Shown: positions 24,425 to 24,526 of the stretch, piece after piece
Numbering within the stretch: position 1 is the first letter of the stretch
How the letters are laid out: every line of letters begins with the position of its first letter
NCBI GenBank assembly: GCA_002381155.1
Contig: DFQX01000007.1
Coordinates: 752 to 25,277 of the forward strand
From: Flavobacteriaceae bacterium UBA3478
GTDB taxonomy: Bacteria; Bacteroidota; Bacteroidia; Flavobacteriales; Flavobacteriaceae
Direction of reading: 5' to 3'
Length of the DNA stretch: 24,526 nt
Notes under the pieces: generated by a model
Seen by the model: only the letters and a program-made list of their open reading frames with translations
The model's database searches: none
Told to the model about the DNA's origin: nothing
Position numbers and translations under genes: made by a program

Positions 24425-24526
24425 TTAAATAGCCTGTTCAGAGTAGAATTTAATGCGATATAGACGAATTTCTTCTTCTTCAAAATCTTCTTCTAATTCA
24501 GCGATAGCATCCTCAAGACTATTAGA
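24425..24526 (-). CDS. 3' end of an unidentified gene with acidic C-terminus (partial)
   Basis: On the minus strand the frame entering at the right edge reads 33 residues and stops with TAA at 24427-24425. The tail is Glu/Asp-rich (DAIAELEEDFEEEE) and then basic and aromatic (IRLYRIKFYSEQAI). No motif allows identification. The codon use and the continuous open frame to the edge support a real gene end. Its stop lies 36 bases upstream of the cysteine desulfurase start on the same strand. Confidence 0.6.
   Translation of the reverse strand, partial: SNSLEDAIAELEEDFEEEEIRLYRIKFYSEQAI

Noticed and set aside
1..24526. A defence system, prophage, insertion sequence or CRISPR array
   Set aside because: No transposase, integrase, direct-repeat array, toxin-antitoxin pair or shift in base composition was seen; all recognised genes are chromosomal housekeeping or envelope genes.

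Overview
The window looks like a chromosomal stretch of a marine-type flavobacterium (phylum Bacteroidota). This rests on several observations: AT-rich, densely packed genes with little sign of Shine-Dalgarno sites; several upstream regions carrying the Bacteroidota -7 element TAnnTTTG; short Sec signal peptides ending in a Q-start mature protein (AQ, SQ, GQ); and family content typical of the group (cyclophilin-FKBP fusion, OstA-like protein, rel-fur-purA order, paired DUF368 proteins). No mobile element, CRISPR array, tRNA or rRNA gene was found. The content is mainly housekeeping and cell-envelope genes.

Layout. 1-5047: the end of a dual cyclophilin-FKBP prolyl isomerase, then two exported amidohydrolase-family proteins holding three amidohydrolase modules, only one of which keeps its metal ligands; a strong terminator hairpin closes this block. 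5061-12600: an RNA methyltransferase, a bifunctional (p)ppGpp synthetase/hydrolase, a Fur-family regulator, purA, an OstA-like lipopolysaccharide-transport protein and a class III aminotransferase; the last three are joined by 4-base stop/start overlaps. 12681-18393: a TPR protein, two tandem DUF368 membrane proteins (the family of polyprenyl-phosphate translocases), aroE, and a DUF349 repeat protein with its own well-formed promoter. A bidirectional terminator at 18399-18438 separates this from genes on the other strand.

18454-20815 (minus strand) reads, in transcription order, coiled-coil protein - zapA - a structured RNA - rny. The roughly 165-nt RNA between zapA and rny has nested closing stems, an open centre, an apical stem-loop and a terminal U run, which fits a 6S RNA (6S-Flavo type). 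From 20835 a divergent promoter region serves this cluster and, on the plus strand, an M23 peptidase followed by a small exported protein. The latter overlaps tail to tail with a minus-strand cysteine desulfurase. The window ends inside the 3' end of an unidentified minus-strand gene with an acidic C-terminus.

Themes that link neighbours: envelope building (M23 peptidase, OstA-like, DUF368 lipid-carrier recycling), cell division (zapA and its coiled-coil neighbour), and growth or stringent control (rel, purA, 6S RNA, RNase Y). The points most worth a second look are the 6S RNA candidate and its promoter-like bubble, the amidohydrolase modules without metal ligands, the apparently leaderless promoters of rel and the cysteine desulfurase, and the DUF368 tandem with a TTG start.
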